From Paenibacillaceae bacterium (GTDB lineage: Bacteria > Bacillota > Bacilli > Paenibacillales > NBRC-103111): a stretch of 64,000 nt of DNA. The notes below the pieces were generated by a model. It was not told the origin of the DNA. It saw nothing but the letters and a program-made list of their open reading frames with translations, and searched no databases. Each line of letters opens with the position of its first letter. Within the stretch, counting starts at the first letter, position 1. Position numbers and translations under genes: made by a program. Where the stretch lies: the NCBI GenBank assembly GCA_029256185.1, contig JAQSYI010000007.1, positions 166,126 through 230,125 on the forward strand, in the 5' to 3' direction. Of the stretch, positions 9,312 to 17,198 are shown in pieces.

Positions 9312-10598
9312 TTACTTTGCCACATATCTTGTCAATCTGCCACTGCCAAGTTTTTGAATCAGTTTTTTTTCCAGCATTTCCTTAAGCATATTAATTGCAT
9401 GGGTTGCTCCAACCCCAAGGGCATTTTCAACATCACTACGAGTAATTTCTTTTTGATTTTCAAATAATCTAAGTATTGGTAAATACCTTTCATTTTCTAT
9501 GCTTAATTTTTGTGCATGTATGTTAGGTAAAATCACTCTAAATGCACCTTCTACATTTTCAAACTTTGGTTGTACAGGTAAACCTTTATAGCAGCTGATT
9601 ATTTTACCAATGCCAATCCCATATGCCTCAATCAACTTCATTCTATAGAATAAGCTTGCAAGCTTTTCATTTCTTGGTTGAGACGCTCCCAGCATAGCTG
9701 CCTCTAAGGATAACCCGGAAACCAGCCCCCCTAAAGAAATCAGCTCTAAACGATCCGAATATAAATTTATGAAGGTACTGCCACTAAAGGAATAATCCCG
9801 ATGAACAATAGCATTCAGCAATGCTTCACGGACAGCATCTTCTGGATAATCCCTCTCATCTGTGCGCAGTAAATCATGGAAAGAGGCTTTTGTACCATTA
9901 TAAAAGTCAATGGTTCTATAGGCATCTGTAAGCTGAGCAAATAGGGAACCCGTAAATTCTTTTCTATCCCTAAACACTAACTTGTCTGAGCCTTGGAAAA
10001 TTGCAAATTTAACGGAATGTTTGCATTGGTCTGAAACAAGTAATCCCATATTTGTATAAATATGATCGGAAGAAAGAATGCCTAAGTTTTTCATCTGTAC
10101 TTTAGTAAATTCTAAGCCCCTTTTTTGCAGCTCGTCTTCTAATGCATGGAAAGTCAGTTCCTGAATTAGAGAACGATTTGTCTCAAATGAATCCCCGTCC
10201 GTCATTTTTATCATCATACGAATAGCATCTTCAGATGCAGGAGCAGATGTTGTTCCACTTCGAACATATACACCTGCTGGTTTAAGACCTTTATCTGATA
10301 GGTAATAAGGCTTTTTAGTGCCTTGGCTAACGGTCAGTTTAATAAGGAACTTCTTTTCTTCTTGTAATAACTCCATGTTCGTAAACATGGAGACATCAGG
10401 TCTGATGCGGTCTCTTAGAGAGTTGGAGATTTGTTGCATGACAAAGTCAGTGTTATCAACACCAATCCATTCTCCATTATCCCGCACTCCAATATAAATT
10501 GTCCCACCATTCGTATTGGCAAAGGCAACGATTTCTTTGTTTAAATCAGCGGTGTAGATTTCCTTCAATTCAACTGTTTCGCTTTCATACAGCCTCAT
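9312..10598 (-). CDS. AlbA_2 (Schlafen-type) ATP-binding transcriptional regulator
   Basis: A 428-residue protein. Residues 1-120 match the AlbA_2 domain (ETVELKE, IVAFANTNGGTIYIGV); residues about 245-360 match the C-terminal ATP-binding domain found with it (REALLNAIVHRDYSF, IEAYGIGIGKI); residues about 370-428 form a winged helix (ITRSDVENALGVGATHAINM). ATG 10598 follows AAGGAG by seven bases. The gene is AT-richer than its neighbours. A 9-bp inverted repeat lies 23 bp upstream. Such genes occur in accessory and defence-rich regions; here it sits beside two toxin-antitoxin modules. The biological role is unknown. Confidence 0.8.
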   Translation of the reverse strand: MRLYESETVELKEIYTADLNKEIVAFANTNGGTIYIGVRDNGEWIGVDNTDFVMQQISNSLRDRIRPDVSMFTNMELLQEEKKFLIKLTVSQGTKKPYYLSDKGLKPAGVYVRSGTTSAPASEDAIRMMIKMTDGDSFETNRSLIQELTFHALEDELQKRGLEFTKVQMKNLGILSSDHIYTNMGLLVSDQCKHSVKFAIFQGSDKLVFRDRKEFTGSLFAQLTDAYRTIDFYNGTKASFHDLLRTDERDYPEDAVREALLNAIVHRDYSFSGSTFINLYSDRLELISLGGLVSGLSLEAAMLGASQPRNEKLASLFYRMKLIEAYGIGIGKIISCYKGLPVQPKFENVEGAFRVILPNIHAQKLSIENERYLPILRLFENQKEITRSDVENALGVGATHAINMLKEMLEKKLIQKLGSGRLTRYVAK

Positions 10599-10620
10599 AA
10601 TACCGCTCCTTCTACCAGTA

Positions 10621-10661
10621 TCTATCACTTGTAACACAATAATACCGCAACGAGTGATAGA
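10621..10661. promoter_or_regulatory. Inverted repeat upstream of AlbA_2 gene
   Basis: TCTATCACT (10621-10629) and AGTGATAGA (10653-10661) are exact 9-bp arms 23 bp apart, just upstream of the AlbA_2 start. The position suits an operator or 5' leader hairpin; autoregulation is an inference. Confidence 0.5.
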
Positions 10662-10743
10662 AAGCAAGAAAACCCATCTGGCATAATAAAAATGGGACCA
10701 ACATCATCGCGGCAATGGATGTGCAGAAGCAGATCATGCTTTC

Positions 10744-11085
10744 TTAATTTAAGCCAGAATTGAGCGTACATTCCGCAGAACAAGCCTTTAGAAAGTCGGA
10801 TTCAACCGGCACATTCCCCACAATCTTTGTTTTTCGTTTCCGTACATCCAGGCTTGTAAACTGATCGGTCAAGACAACTCCTTCAAATGGCACGCCCACG
10901 GGAAGGGGAACTTCAAATGCGTAATCCTTTACTTGGCTGGTGATAGGGCAGACTACTGCAAATCCGGTCCATTCATTAAAAGAACCCTCCGACAGAACAA
11001 GAGCGGGACAGCGTCCAGCCTGCTCCCGTCCTGCTTGCGGGTCGAAATCCAGCCAAACCAGATCGCCGCGCGTGAGGGTACTCAA
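10744..11085 (-). CDS. mazF: MazF/PemK-family endoribonuclease toxin with frameshifted C-terminus
   Basis: The MazF fold is clear: TRGDLVWLDFDPQAGREQAG, RCPALVLSEGSF, VVCPITSQVK, VVLTDQFTSLDVRKRKTKI. MazF toxins cut mRNA at short sequences and are held inactive by MazE. It begins with TTG 11085, which overlaps the antitoxin stop as TTGA and follows GGAGAGGAG. The last 12 residues are unlike the family. Removing one T at 10782/10783 (minus-strand GGCTTGTTC) would give the tail KAVLRNVRSILA with a stop at 10749, just what MazF proteins normally have. So a single-base insertion probably altered the C-terminal helix; the toxin may be damaged. A sequencing error is the alternative. Confidence 0.85.
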   Translation of the reverse strand: MSTLTRGDLVWLDFDPQAGREQAGRCPALVLSEGSFNEWTGFAVVCPITSQVKDYAFEVPLPVGVPFEGVVLTDQFTSLDVRKRKTKIVGNVPVESDFLKACSAECTLNSGLN

Positions 11086-11258
11086 ATGATCTCCTCTCCT
11101 TCAGCTCTCAAATCGATTTCTTCATGACGAGGAGAATCAGGCTGTATCCTGGCAAGCAATGTCTTCAGATGGACCCGCAATTCCTCATTCGATTCCGGTA
11201 CCTTCAGGGGACGGAGTAAGATATGGTTCTCCGGTGTGAGGACGATCTCCAATTCCAT
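11082..11258 (-). pseudogene. mazE: MazE-like antitoxin, N-terminal DNA-binding half missing
   Basis: The C-terminal half of a MazE antitoxin is recognisable: GMELEIVL, HILLRPLK and the toxin-binding end RHEEIDL. Normal MazE proteins begin with a swapped-hairpin (AbrB-like) segment of the type KWGNSLAxRIP; nothing like it occurs in any minus-strand frame upstream. ATG 11258 (GGGGGG upstream) would give a 58-residue protein; a longer frame to ATG 11339 adds unrelated residues. Neutralisation of MazF could survive, but DNA binding and autorepression probably do not. It is translationally coupled to mazF by a TTGA overlap. Confidence 0.65.
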
Positions 11259-11467
11259 CCCCTCTATTCCCCCCAAATCAAAGTAAAGACCAGAACATTT
11301 GTTCACATAACCAAATCCGTGTGGTAGAATGGGTGCCATACATATCTATGGAGGCTCGGAATGGGAATAAAATCATTTCTACGCAGGTGGACATTCTGCT
11401 TCAGCCAAAGGATGATGGACAAAAGATATACCGATTGAAAGTAGGCGGACTGCTTTTTGTTATGAAA

Positions 11468-11521
11468 ACACGTATTCCAATACGTATTTCAATTGACACG
11501 TGTTTAAATACGTGCTAATAT
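11468..11521 (+). promoter_or_regulatory. hicAB promoter with two identical-geometry operators
   Basis: TTGACA (11493-11498) and TAATAT (11516-11521) are 17 bp apart. Two palindromes with arms ACGT(A/G)TT and AATACGT, each separated by 2 bp, occupy 11470-11485 and 11498-11513, 28 bp apart. The second lies exactly between -35 and -10. They are strong candidates for autorepression by HicB, whose C-terminal domain binds DNA. Confidence 0.75.
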
Positions 11522-11548
11522 GTATTCGTAGAAAGGCGGTTCACTGCA

Positions 11549-11731
11549 ATGCAGTCACGTGAGTTGATTAAGCTTATCGAAGCTAATGGTTGGTACTTTG
11601 TTAGAGCAAGTGGAAGTCACTATCAATTCAAGCATTCTGAGAAAGCAGGATTAGTAACAATTCCGCATCCTAAAAAGGATCTGCCGATTAAGACAATCAA
11701 AAGCATCCTAAAGCAAGCCGGGCTACAATAG
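11549..11731 (+). CDS. hicA: HicA mRNA interferase toxin
   Basis: A 60-residue protein with the double-stranded-RNA-binding fold of HicA. The conserved block GSHYQFKH contains the catalytic histidine, followed by IPHPKKDLPIKTIKSILKQA, the diagnostic C-terminal half. HicA cleaves mRNA and is neutralised by HicB, encoded 44 bp downstream. AAAGGCGG lies upstream of ATG 11549. Toxin-first order is normal for hicAB. A strong promoter overlapped by two palindromes lies directly upstream. The module is divergent from the decayed mazEF pair. Confidence 0.92.
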   Translation: MQSRELIKLIEANGWYFVRASGSHYQFKHSEKAGLVTIPHPKKDLPIKTIKSILKQAGLQ

Positions 11732-11775
11732 GCCCTTCATGCTTTAGCCATTATCATAAAAAGGAGAAATCCTCA

Positions 11776-12186
11776 ATGCGTAAGGATTGGTACAGATATC
11801 CGGCTATACTTACTTATGCCGATGACGGAATTTCAGTGGAATTTCCAGATCTGCCTGGGGCGTATACGTGTGGGAGCACAGAAGATGAAGCAGTTGAAGA
11901 AGCGAAAGATTGCCTGGCTCTTCATTTGATTGGTATGGAGGAGGAAGGGGAAGCAATGCCAAACCCCAGCCCCCTTCCCAAGGTTGTTCACGGTAGCAGC
12001 CAAGCTGTGACTCTTGTGGAAGTATTTTTGCCGCTGTATCGAGTAAAAACAGAAAAGCCGGTTAAAAAGACACTTACCATACCAAAATGGCTCAATGATA
12101 CTGCTGAAGAGAATAACGTCAACTTCTCTCGTATCCTTCAAGAAGCGCTAAAAGAGCACCTCGGCATGTCGGATCGAAACCACTAG
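11776..12186 (+). CDS. hicB: HicB antitoxin
   Basis: A 136-residue protein. Residues 1-70 are the partial RNase H fold typical of HicB (YPAILTYADDGISVEFPDLP, then AVEEAKDCLALHL). Residues about 95-136 form a DNA-binding domain (KKTLTIPKWLNDTAEENNVN, FSRILQEALKEHLG) of ribbon-helix-helix type, which would bind the two palindromes in the hicA promoter. AAAGGAG precedes ATG 11776. Both halves look intact, so this module is probably functional, in contrast to the neighbouring mazEF. Confidence 0.92.
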   Translation: MRKDWYRYPAILTYADDGISVEFPDLPGAYTCGSTEDEAVEEAKDCLALHLIGMEEEGEAMPNPSPLPKVVHGSSQAVTLVEVFLPLYRVKTEKPVKKTLTIPKWLNDTAEENNVNFSRILQEALKEHLGMSDRNH

Positions 12187-12228
12187 GAATGATACCGTTG
12201 AGAAGGGGCTCCCCTGGCACATAGCTGC

Positions 12229-12405
12229 TCAAAGTTGAGTACCCTCCCGATCCTCTTCCCCTTCTCGCTTTGCAATGGTTAGAAATTGTTCGCTTATTGA
12301 TTCAGGATATGTTGTGAGAATACCCGCCGTCTCAGCCAGCGTATCCATCAGTTGCTGTCTCTTCTGCTGGTTGCCATCTCCAATATGCTCCTGCAAACGG
12401 ATCAC
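12229..12405 (-). CDS. Small ORF overlapping exoA stop (58 aa)
   Basis: GTG 12405 overlaps the exoA stop as GTGA, and AAGGAG lies just upstream inside exoA, though only two bases away. The frame runs 58 codons: a highly charged, glutamine-rich helical protein beginning VIRLQEHIGDGNQQKRQQLM, with a middle TTYPESISEQFLTIAKREGE. No family is recognised. The overlap and the continuous amphipathic pattern suggest a real translationally coupled gene, but it could be chance. It explains most of 12187-12401, which otherwise holds nothing. Confidence 0.45.
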   Translation of the reverse strand: MIRLQEHIGDGNQQKRQQLMDTLAETAGILTTYPESISEQFLTIAKREGEEDREGTQL

Positions 12406-13205
12406 AGCTCCTTCGCGTCCTCATCTATTCTCATATGATCAAACTGCCTAATCTCCCCAAGCTCCAGCACAATCGGGCAATGGTCGCTGCCCAGGATGTC
12501 GCAGTCGATGGCCGCGGCGGTGAGGAAGGGGGTTAGCCGGGCGGAGGCCAGGAAATAGTCGATGCGCCAGCCCACGTTCTTCTCCCGCACCTTGGGCATA
12601 TAGGACCACCAGCTATACGCGCCGGTCTTGTCCGGGTAGAAGTAGCGGAAGGTATCCACAAAACCCGCGCCGAGCAGTTCGGTCATCTTGGCCCGCTCCT
12701 CATCGGTAAAGCCGGAGTTGCCCCGGTTGGACTTGGCATTCTTGATGTCGATCTCCTCATGGGCCACATTCAGGTCGCCGCAGACAATCACCGGCTTCAC
12801 CGCATCCAGCTGCAGCAGATAAGCGCGGAAGCGGTCCTCCCACTCCATCCGGTAGGGAAGCCGGGACAGGTCCCGCCGGGCATTGGGCGTATAGACATTC
12901 ACCAGATAGAAGCCCCCGAATTCCAGTTGAATGATCCGCCCCTCCGGCTCCAGGTCCTCCTCCATGCCGTACCGCACCGACAGCGGCTTCACTCTGGTGA
13001 ACACCGCGGTGCCCGAGTAGCCCTTCTTCTCCGCGTAATTCCAGTATTGGGCGTATGCCTCGCCGGGCGCAAGCGGGCTCTGGCCCGCTTGCAGCTTGGT
13101 CTCCTGCAGACAGAAGATATCCGCATCCGCCTGCTTGAAGTAATCCTCGAATCCCTTGTTCATACAGGCTCTCAGCCCGTTCACGTTCCACGATACCAGC
13201 TTCAT
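12402..13205 (-). CDS. exoA: Exodeoxyribonuclease III (AP endonuclease)
   Basis: A 267-residue member of the exonuclease/endonuclease/phosphatase fold. Signature blocks are SWNVNGLRA at the start, FCLQETKLQ (metal-binding Glu), YTPNARRDLSRL, CGDLNVAHEEIDI (catalytic Asp-Leu-Asn), GWRIDYFLAS and GSDHCPIVLEL (catalytic Asp-His). It would cut at abasic sites and remove 3' blocking groups in base-excision repair. AGGAGAGTAGACGG precedes ATG 13205. The C-terminus carries a short acidic extension after the conserved LEL. A 58-codon ORF overlaps its stop. Confidence 0.95.
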   Translation of the reverse strand: MKLVSWNVNGLRACMNKGFEDYFKQADADIFCLQETKLQAGQSPLAPGEAYAQYWNYAEKKGYSGTAVFTRVKPLSVRYGMEEDLEPEGRIIQLEFGGFYLVNVYTPNARRDLSRLPYRMEWEDRFRAYLLQLDAVKPVIVCGDLNVAHEEIDIKNAKSNRGNSGFTDEERAKMTELLGAGFVDTFRYFYPDKTGAYSWWSYMPKVREKNVGWRIDYFLASARLTPFLTAAAIDCDILGSDHCPIVLELGEIRQFDHMRIDEDAKEL

Positions 13206-13307
13206 CCGTCTACTCTCCTAAGCCACTAAGGTTATTGGTTGATCCCAAGTATAGCAAATACAGCCGTTCCCGGCCTTTCCTTTGACAGTTTCGGTTGGTC
13301 TCTGCCC

Positions 13308-13916
13308 TTACTCCACACCAAACAAACTCACCACCATGGAGACCACATCCCGCTTCAGCACATCATAATCGATAAAGTCATGCCGGTGATAGACCGCCTC
13401 ATGGCAATAAACTTCAATCAGATTGAACGCCAAATGGATCTTTTCATGGGGATGAGCCAGCTCCAAGCCCCAGCTTCTCAGCAACTCGGCCAATTGAAGC
13501 ACGCTTTTCTCCTCAAATTCCTTCATGAGCTGCCGGACATCCTCATCCTGATACGTCATGGACATCATCTCGTCATGGGCGGCCCGGGTTGCGGAATGCG
13601 TCTCCATCGACAGGCTGATGATCCGGTCCACAACCTCACGGTATTGGATGGGGGACTGTATTTCCCGAAGAGCATGGTACACCGAGTTCATAATCACCTC
13701 GCAATAGACATGAAGCGCAGCCATGAAAATAGCCTTCTTATCCCCGAAATAGCTGTAAACCGTTCCGACGGAGACGCCGGCGCTCTGGGCAATTTCCATG
13801 GTATTGGTGTTGTGGTAGCCCTTATCGGTAAAAAGCGCAAACCCGGCCTGAATGATCCGGTTTTTCTTCTCAACGGAACGTTTTTGCTTCGGCTCCCTCA
13901 CGTTTGGATTTCCCAT
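13308..13916 (-). CDS. TetR-family transcriptional repressor
   Basis: A 202-residue protein with the TetR helix-turn-helix at residues about 17-65: RIIQAGFALFTDKGYHNTN, MEIAQSAGVSVGTVYSYFGD. The rest is the variable ligand-binding domain. ATG 13916 follows AGAGGGGTACC; an upstream ATG at 13985 would add an unlikely extension. The gene is divergent from a two-gene ABC exporter whose promoter is flanked by repeated CATGA/TCATG half-sites, so it very probably represses that exporter and itself and is released by an exported compound. Confidence 0.9.
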   Translation of the reverse strand: MGNPNVREPKQKRSVEKKNRIIQAGFALFTDKGYHNTNTMEIAQSAGVSVGTVYSYFGDKKAIFMAALHVYCEVIMNSVYHALREIQSPIQYREVVDRIISLSMETHSATRAAHDEMMSMTYQDEDVRQLMKEFEEKSVLQLAELLRSWGLELAHPHEKIHLAFNLIEVYCHEAVYHRHDFIDYDVLKRDVVSMVVSLFGVE

Positions 13917-13980
13917 GGTACCCCTCTTTGTTTTTCTATTATTATACCATTGTAATATATAACCCCGCGCAAAAACAACA

Positions 13981-14048
13981 AACATGAGTATTATTTCATG
14001 TTTTCATTGACAGTTGCCAGAAAATTCATTACGATGAAACATGAAATA
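13981..14048 (+). promoter_or_regulatory. ABC exporter promoter with TetR-type operator repeats
   Basis: TTGACA (14007-14012) and TACGAT (14030-14035) are 17 bp apart and face the ABC gene. AACATGA (13981-13987) and TCATGTT (13996-14002) form an inverted repeat just before -35, and a third copy, AACATGAAATA, follows the -10. Half-sites on both sides of the promoter suit repression by the divergent TetR protein. Confidence 0.7.
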
Positions 14049-14071
14049 CATCTCATATTTCGGAGGCTGCA

Positions 14072-14776
14072 ATGGGCGGAATGATTGAATTCAAGAATGT
14101 GACGAAATCGTATCAGCTGGGCCAGGGTGATTATTTGGCGCTCAACCAGGTCAGCTTCACCATCGACGAGGGAGAATTTGTTGTGATATTGGGCCCGAGC
14201 GGCGCGGGCAAATCAACCGTGCTCAATCTGCTAGGCGGCATGGACACGGCCACAAGCGGGGATATCATCGTGAACGGCAATAATATCACGGCTTGCAAGG
14301 ATAAAGAACTGACCCGCTACCGCGCCGAAAATGTAGGCTTTGTCTTCCAGTTCTATAATCTGCTGCCTACCTTGACCGCCCTGGAGAATGTGGCGCTGAC
14401 CAGAGATATTGTCAGAGATGCCCTGGACCCTTCGGTTATGCTGGCCTCCGTTGGTCTGGGCAAGCAGGCCAGCCAGTTTCCGTCCCAGCTCTCCGGCGGC
14501 GAGCAGCAGCGGGTCTCCATTGCCCGGGCCATCTGCAAGAATCCAACGATGCTCCTCTGCGACGAGCCGACAGGGGCTCTCGACTCCGAAACCGGCATCG
14601 TCATCCTTTCCCTGCTGCAGCAGATGAGCAGAGAAAATAACAAAACCGTTATTATCGTCACCCACAATTCGGCTCTGGCTCAAGCCGCCGACAAAATCAT
14701 CCGCATCAAAAACGGCATGGTTCAGGAGGTTGTGAACAATGAGCATCCCGCTTCCATCAGGGAGGTGGCCTGGTAA
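14072..14776 (+). CDS. ABC transporter ATP-binding protein (MacB/LolD type)
   Basis: A 234-residue ATPase. Walker A is GPSGAGKST, the Q-loop lies in VGFVFQFYNLLP, the signature is LSGGEQQRVSIARAI, Walker B is MLLCDEPTGALDSETG and the H-loop is IIVTHN. This set is typical of ATPases paired with FtsX-type permeases that extrude peptides, antibiotics or lipoproteins by a mechanical cycle. GGAGG precedes ATG 14072. Its stop overlaps the permease start (TAATG). A divergent TetR regulator probably controls it. Confidence 0.95.
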   Translation: MGGMIEFKNVTKSYQLGQGDYLALNQVSFTIDEGEFVVILGPSGAGKSTVLNLLGGMDTATSGDIIVNGNNITACKDKELTRYRAENVGFVFQFYNLLPTLTALENVALTRDIVRDALDPSVMLASVGLGKQASQFPSQLSGGEQQRVSIARAICKNPTMLLCDEPTGALDSETGIVILSLLQQMSRENNKTVIIVTHNSALAQAADKIIRIKNGMVQEVVNNEHPASIREVAW

Positions 14777-17049
14777 TGCTCTTCCGTAAAATGCTGCGGG
14801 ATATGTTGAACAATAAGATGCAGTTCATCTCCATCTTCCTGATGGCTTTTCTCGGGGTGGGAATCTTCACGGGGATTGGCGGGGAATGGAGAGGACTTCA
14901 GGAAACGGTGGACGATTATTATGAACAAACCCGGCTTGCCGATATTGTTATTTACGGTAACAGCTATTCCATAGAGGACATCGACAAACTCACAGCTATT
15001 CCGGGAGTGACTGCAGCGCAGAGACGGCTGACGCTTGAAACCATCGGCAGCTTTGACAACAAGCCGGTGATTACCCTGCATATTATCGAGGAGAACAGCA
15101 TCTCAAGGCCGCAGCCGGTCAGCGGATCGGAATTCTCCCCCGGACTGGACGGGGTTTGGCTCGATGAGCGTTTTGCCGCAGCCAAGGGTCTCCGGCCCGG
15201 AGATTCCATCACCTTCTCCTTCAACGGCATGACCTTAACCAAACCGATCCAGGGCACGGTGTATGGGCCGGAGCATGTGTTCTTCGTCAAGGATGGCGAC
15301 CTGTCCCCCAACTTCGCCAATATGGGGTACGGCTACCTGCCCGCAGGCGCGCTGCCCCGGGAACTGGACATCCCGTATAACGAGCTCTTGGTAAGCAGCG
15401 GACGCGGGGACCTGGACCAGTTGGAGAAGGAAGCAGCAGCAGCATTGTCCGGCCGGTACAGCGTGTTCCTGCCCCAGGCCGACAACACCAGCGTGTCCAT
15501 GTTCCAGAATGAAATCCGGCAGCACCAGGCCATGGGCTCCGTCTTCCCTGTTGCGTTCATCGCCATAGCCATTCTGACCATTCTGACCACCATGACCCGC
15601 CTGGTGAACAGCCAGCGCACCCAGATCGGTACACTGAAGGCCATGGGGTTTTCTTCACGGATTATACTGGGGCACTATGTGTCCTACGGCTTCTGGATTT
15701 CCCTGCTGGGCTCCTTTCTGGGCGCGGCGGTAGGACCGCTCACTCTGCCCAGGCTGTTCTTCCCCTCCTTGTCGGCTTACTACACGCTGCCTCAGTGGAA
15801 GTCTGCCCAGACGCCTCTCTTTTACCTGGTTGCCGGATTGGCGGTGTTGGCTTGCACCCTGACTACGCTATGGGCCTGCGGCAATGTGCTGAAGGATACG
15901 CCTGCCGGGACCCTGCGTCCCAAAGCCCCCAAGGCGGTCAAGCAGGGAGGGCTGGAGAAGCTCGCTCTGTGGAAAAAAGCCAGCTTCAACCTGAAGTGGA
16001 ATCTGCGGGATATCACCCGCAACAAAATCCGCTCCGGCATGGCCGTAATTGGGGTGCTAAGCTGCACCGCCCTGCTGGTCTGCGCCTTCGGCATGCAGGA
16101 TTCCATGAACGATGTGGCGCGCTGGCAGTATCAGGACATCAACCGCTTCGAAACCAAGCTCACCGTGGACAAGACGGCTACTGCCGGGCAGACGGCAGCG
16201 GTTATCCAAAGCGTCAACGGACAGGCACTGATGGAAGCCCCCATCGAGATCAAGGCCGGGGAGACGAAAAAAACCGGAACCGCCACCATCACGGACCAAG
16301 TCACGCTGATGAAGAACACGGATAAGTCCCGGCGGTACATCGAGCTTCCGGCAGACGGAGTTTCCATCAGCTACAAGATGGCGGACCTGCTGGGCGTGAA
16401 GGAGGGGGATGAAATCACCTGGCATCTATACGGTGAGGAGAACTGGATCACCTCCCGGATTGCCGCTGTGTACCGGACGCCCACCAGCCAGGGCATCTCC
16501 TTGACCAAGGAGCACTTCGCAGACTTGGCCGGCAGCTTCACGCCGACCTCCATTCTGAGCGCCGGGAAGGCCACGGGGGAATTCCCCGGCATTTCCGGAG
16601 TATGGTCCGCTTCCGAGCTGGCCGACAGCTGGGAGGATACCACCGAGGCGATGAATCTGATGGTGTATGTGCTGATTTTCTGCGCTGTTCTGCTGGCAGT
16701 GGTGGTGCTCTACAACCTGGGATTGCTGTTCTTTACCGAGAAGGAGCGGGAGCTGGCTACGCTCAAGGTCATAGGCTTCCAGGCCAGACAGCTCCGCGGG
16801 CTGCTGCTGACCCAGAATGTCTGGTTATCCGTCATCGGCATTCTGGCGGGCATCCCATGCGGCAAGTGGCTCATTGACGTGATGATCGCCACGATGGGGG
16901 ACAGCTTCGACATGATGACCGTTGTCAGCCTCTCCAGCATGTTGACCAGCATCCTGATTGCCTTATCCCTATCCGTTGCCGTCAACCTGATGTTTTCGGG
17001 CAGAATCAAGCGGGTGGACATGGTCGGCTCCCTGAAGGGAGTGGAGTAA
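14776..17049 (+). CDS. FtsX-family ABC transporter permease
   Basis: A 757-residue membrane protein. One helix lies near residues 16-36, followed by a large extracellular region (about 40-250). Two FtsX blocks of three helices each follow: about 255-380 (with TRLVNSQRTQIGTLKAMGFS) and about 630-750 (with FFTEKERELATLKVIGFQ). A further helix near residue 420 starts a second extracellular domain. The two blocks make it a self-contained permease of the YvrN/MacB-like sort. The start codon overlaps the ATPase stop, so the two are translationally coupled. Substrate unknown; likely an antimicrobial or peptide. Confidence 0.9.
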   Translation: MLFRKMLRDMLNNKMQFISIFLMAFLGVGIFTGIGGEWRGLQETVDDYYEQTRLADIVIYGNSYSIEDIDKLTAIPGVTAAQRRLTLETIGSFDNKPVITLHIIEENSISRPQPVSGSEFSPGLDGVWLDERFAAAKGLRPGDSITFSFNGMTLTKPIQGTVYGPEHVFFVKDGDLSPNFANMGYGYLPAGALPRELDIPYNELLVSSGRGDLDQLEKEAAAALSGRYSVFLPQADNTSVSMFQNEIRQHQAMGSVFPVAFIAIAILTILTTMTRLVNSQRTQIGTLKAMGFSSRIILGHYVSYGFWISLLGSFLGAAVGPLTLPRLFFPSLSAYYTLPQWKSAQTPLFYLVAGLAVLACTLTTLWACGNVLKDTPAGTLRPKAPKAVKQGGLEKLALWKKASFNLKWNLRDITRNKIRSGMAVIGVLSCTALLVCAFGMQDSMNDVARWQYQDINRFETKLTVDKTATAGQTAAVIQSVNGQALMEAPIEIKAGETKKTGTATITDQVTLMKNTDKSRRYIELPADGVSISYKMADLLGVKEGDEITWHLYGEENWITSRIAAVYRTPTSQGISLTKEHFADLAGSFTPTSILSAGKATGEFPGISGVWSASELADSWEDTTEAMNLMVYVLIFCAVLLAVVVLYNLGLLFFTEKERELATLKVIGFQARQLRGLLLTQNVWLSVIGILAGIPCGKWLIDVMIATMGDSFDMMTVVSLSSMLTSILIALSLSVAVNLMFSGRIKRVDMVGSLKGVE

Positions 17050-17058
17050 TTTTCTTAA

Positions 17059-17097
17059 AGGGGGGAGCTGTGATGCACGTGATGCACGCTCCCCCCG
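17059..17097 (+). terminator. GC-rich hairpin after exporter operon
   Basis: GGGGGGAGC (17060-17068) pairs perfectly with GCTCCCCCC (17088-17096). The loop holds a direct repeat of GTGATGCAC. No T-run follows, so it may terminate weakly. Nothing else is seen before 17199. Confidence 0.5.
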
Positions 17098-17198
17098 GGA
17101 CAGACCAGCGGCTGGCCGCGGCATATCGGATGCCGGTTTTTCCATAGTTATCCAATCTCTTATTCCGCTTGAAACTCACCCATCCAGCAAAGTTACTC

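Noticed and set aside
11321..11518. 65-codon plus-strand frame from GTG 11321
   Set aside because: It overlaps the hicAB operator region, has no ribosome binding site and no recognisable motif.
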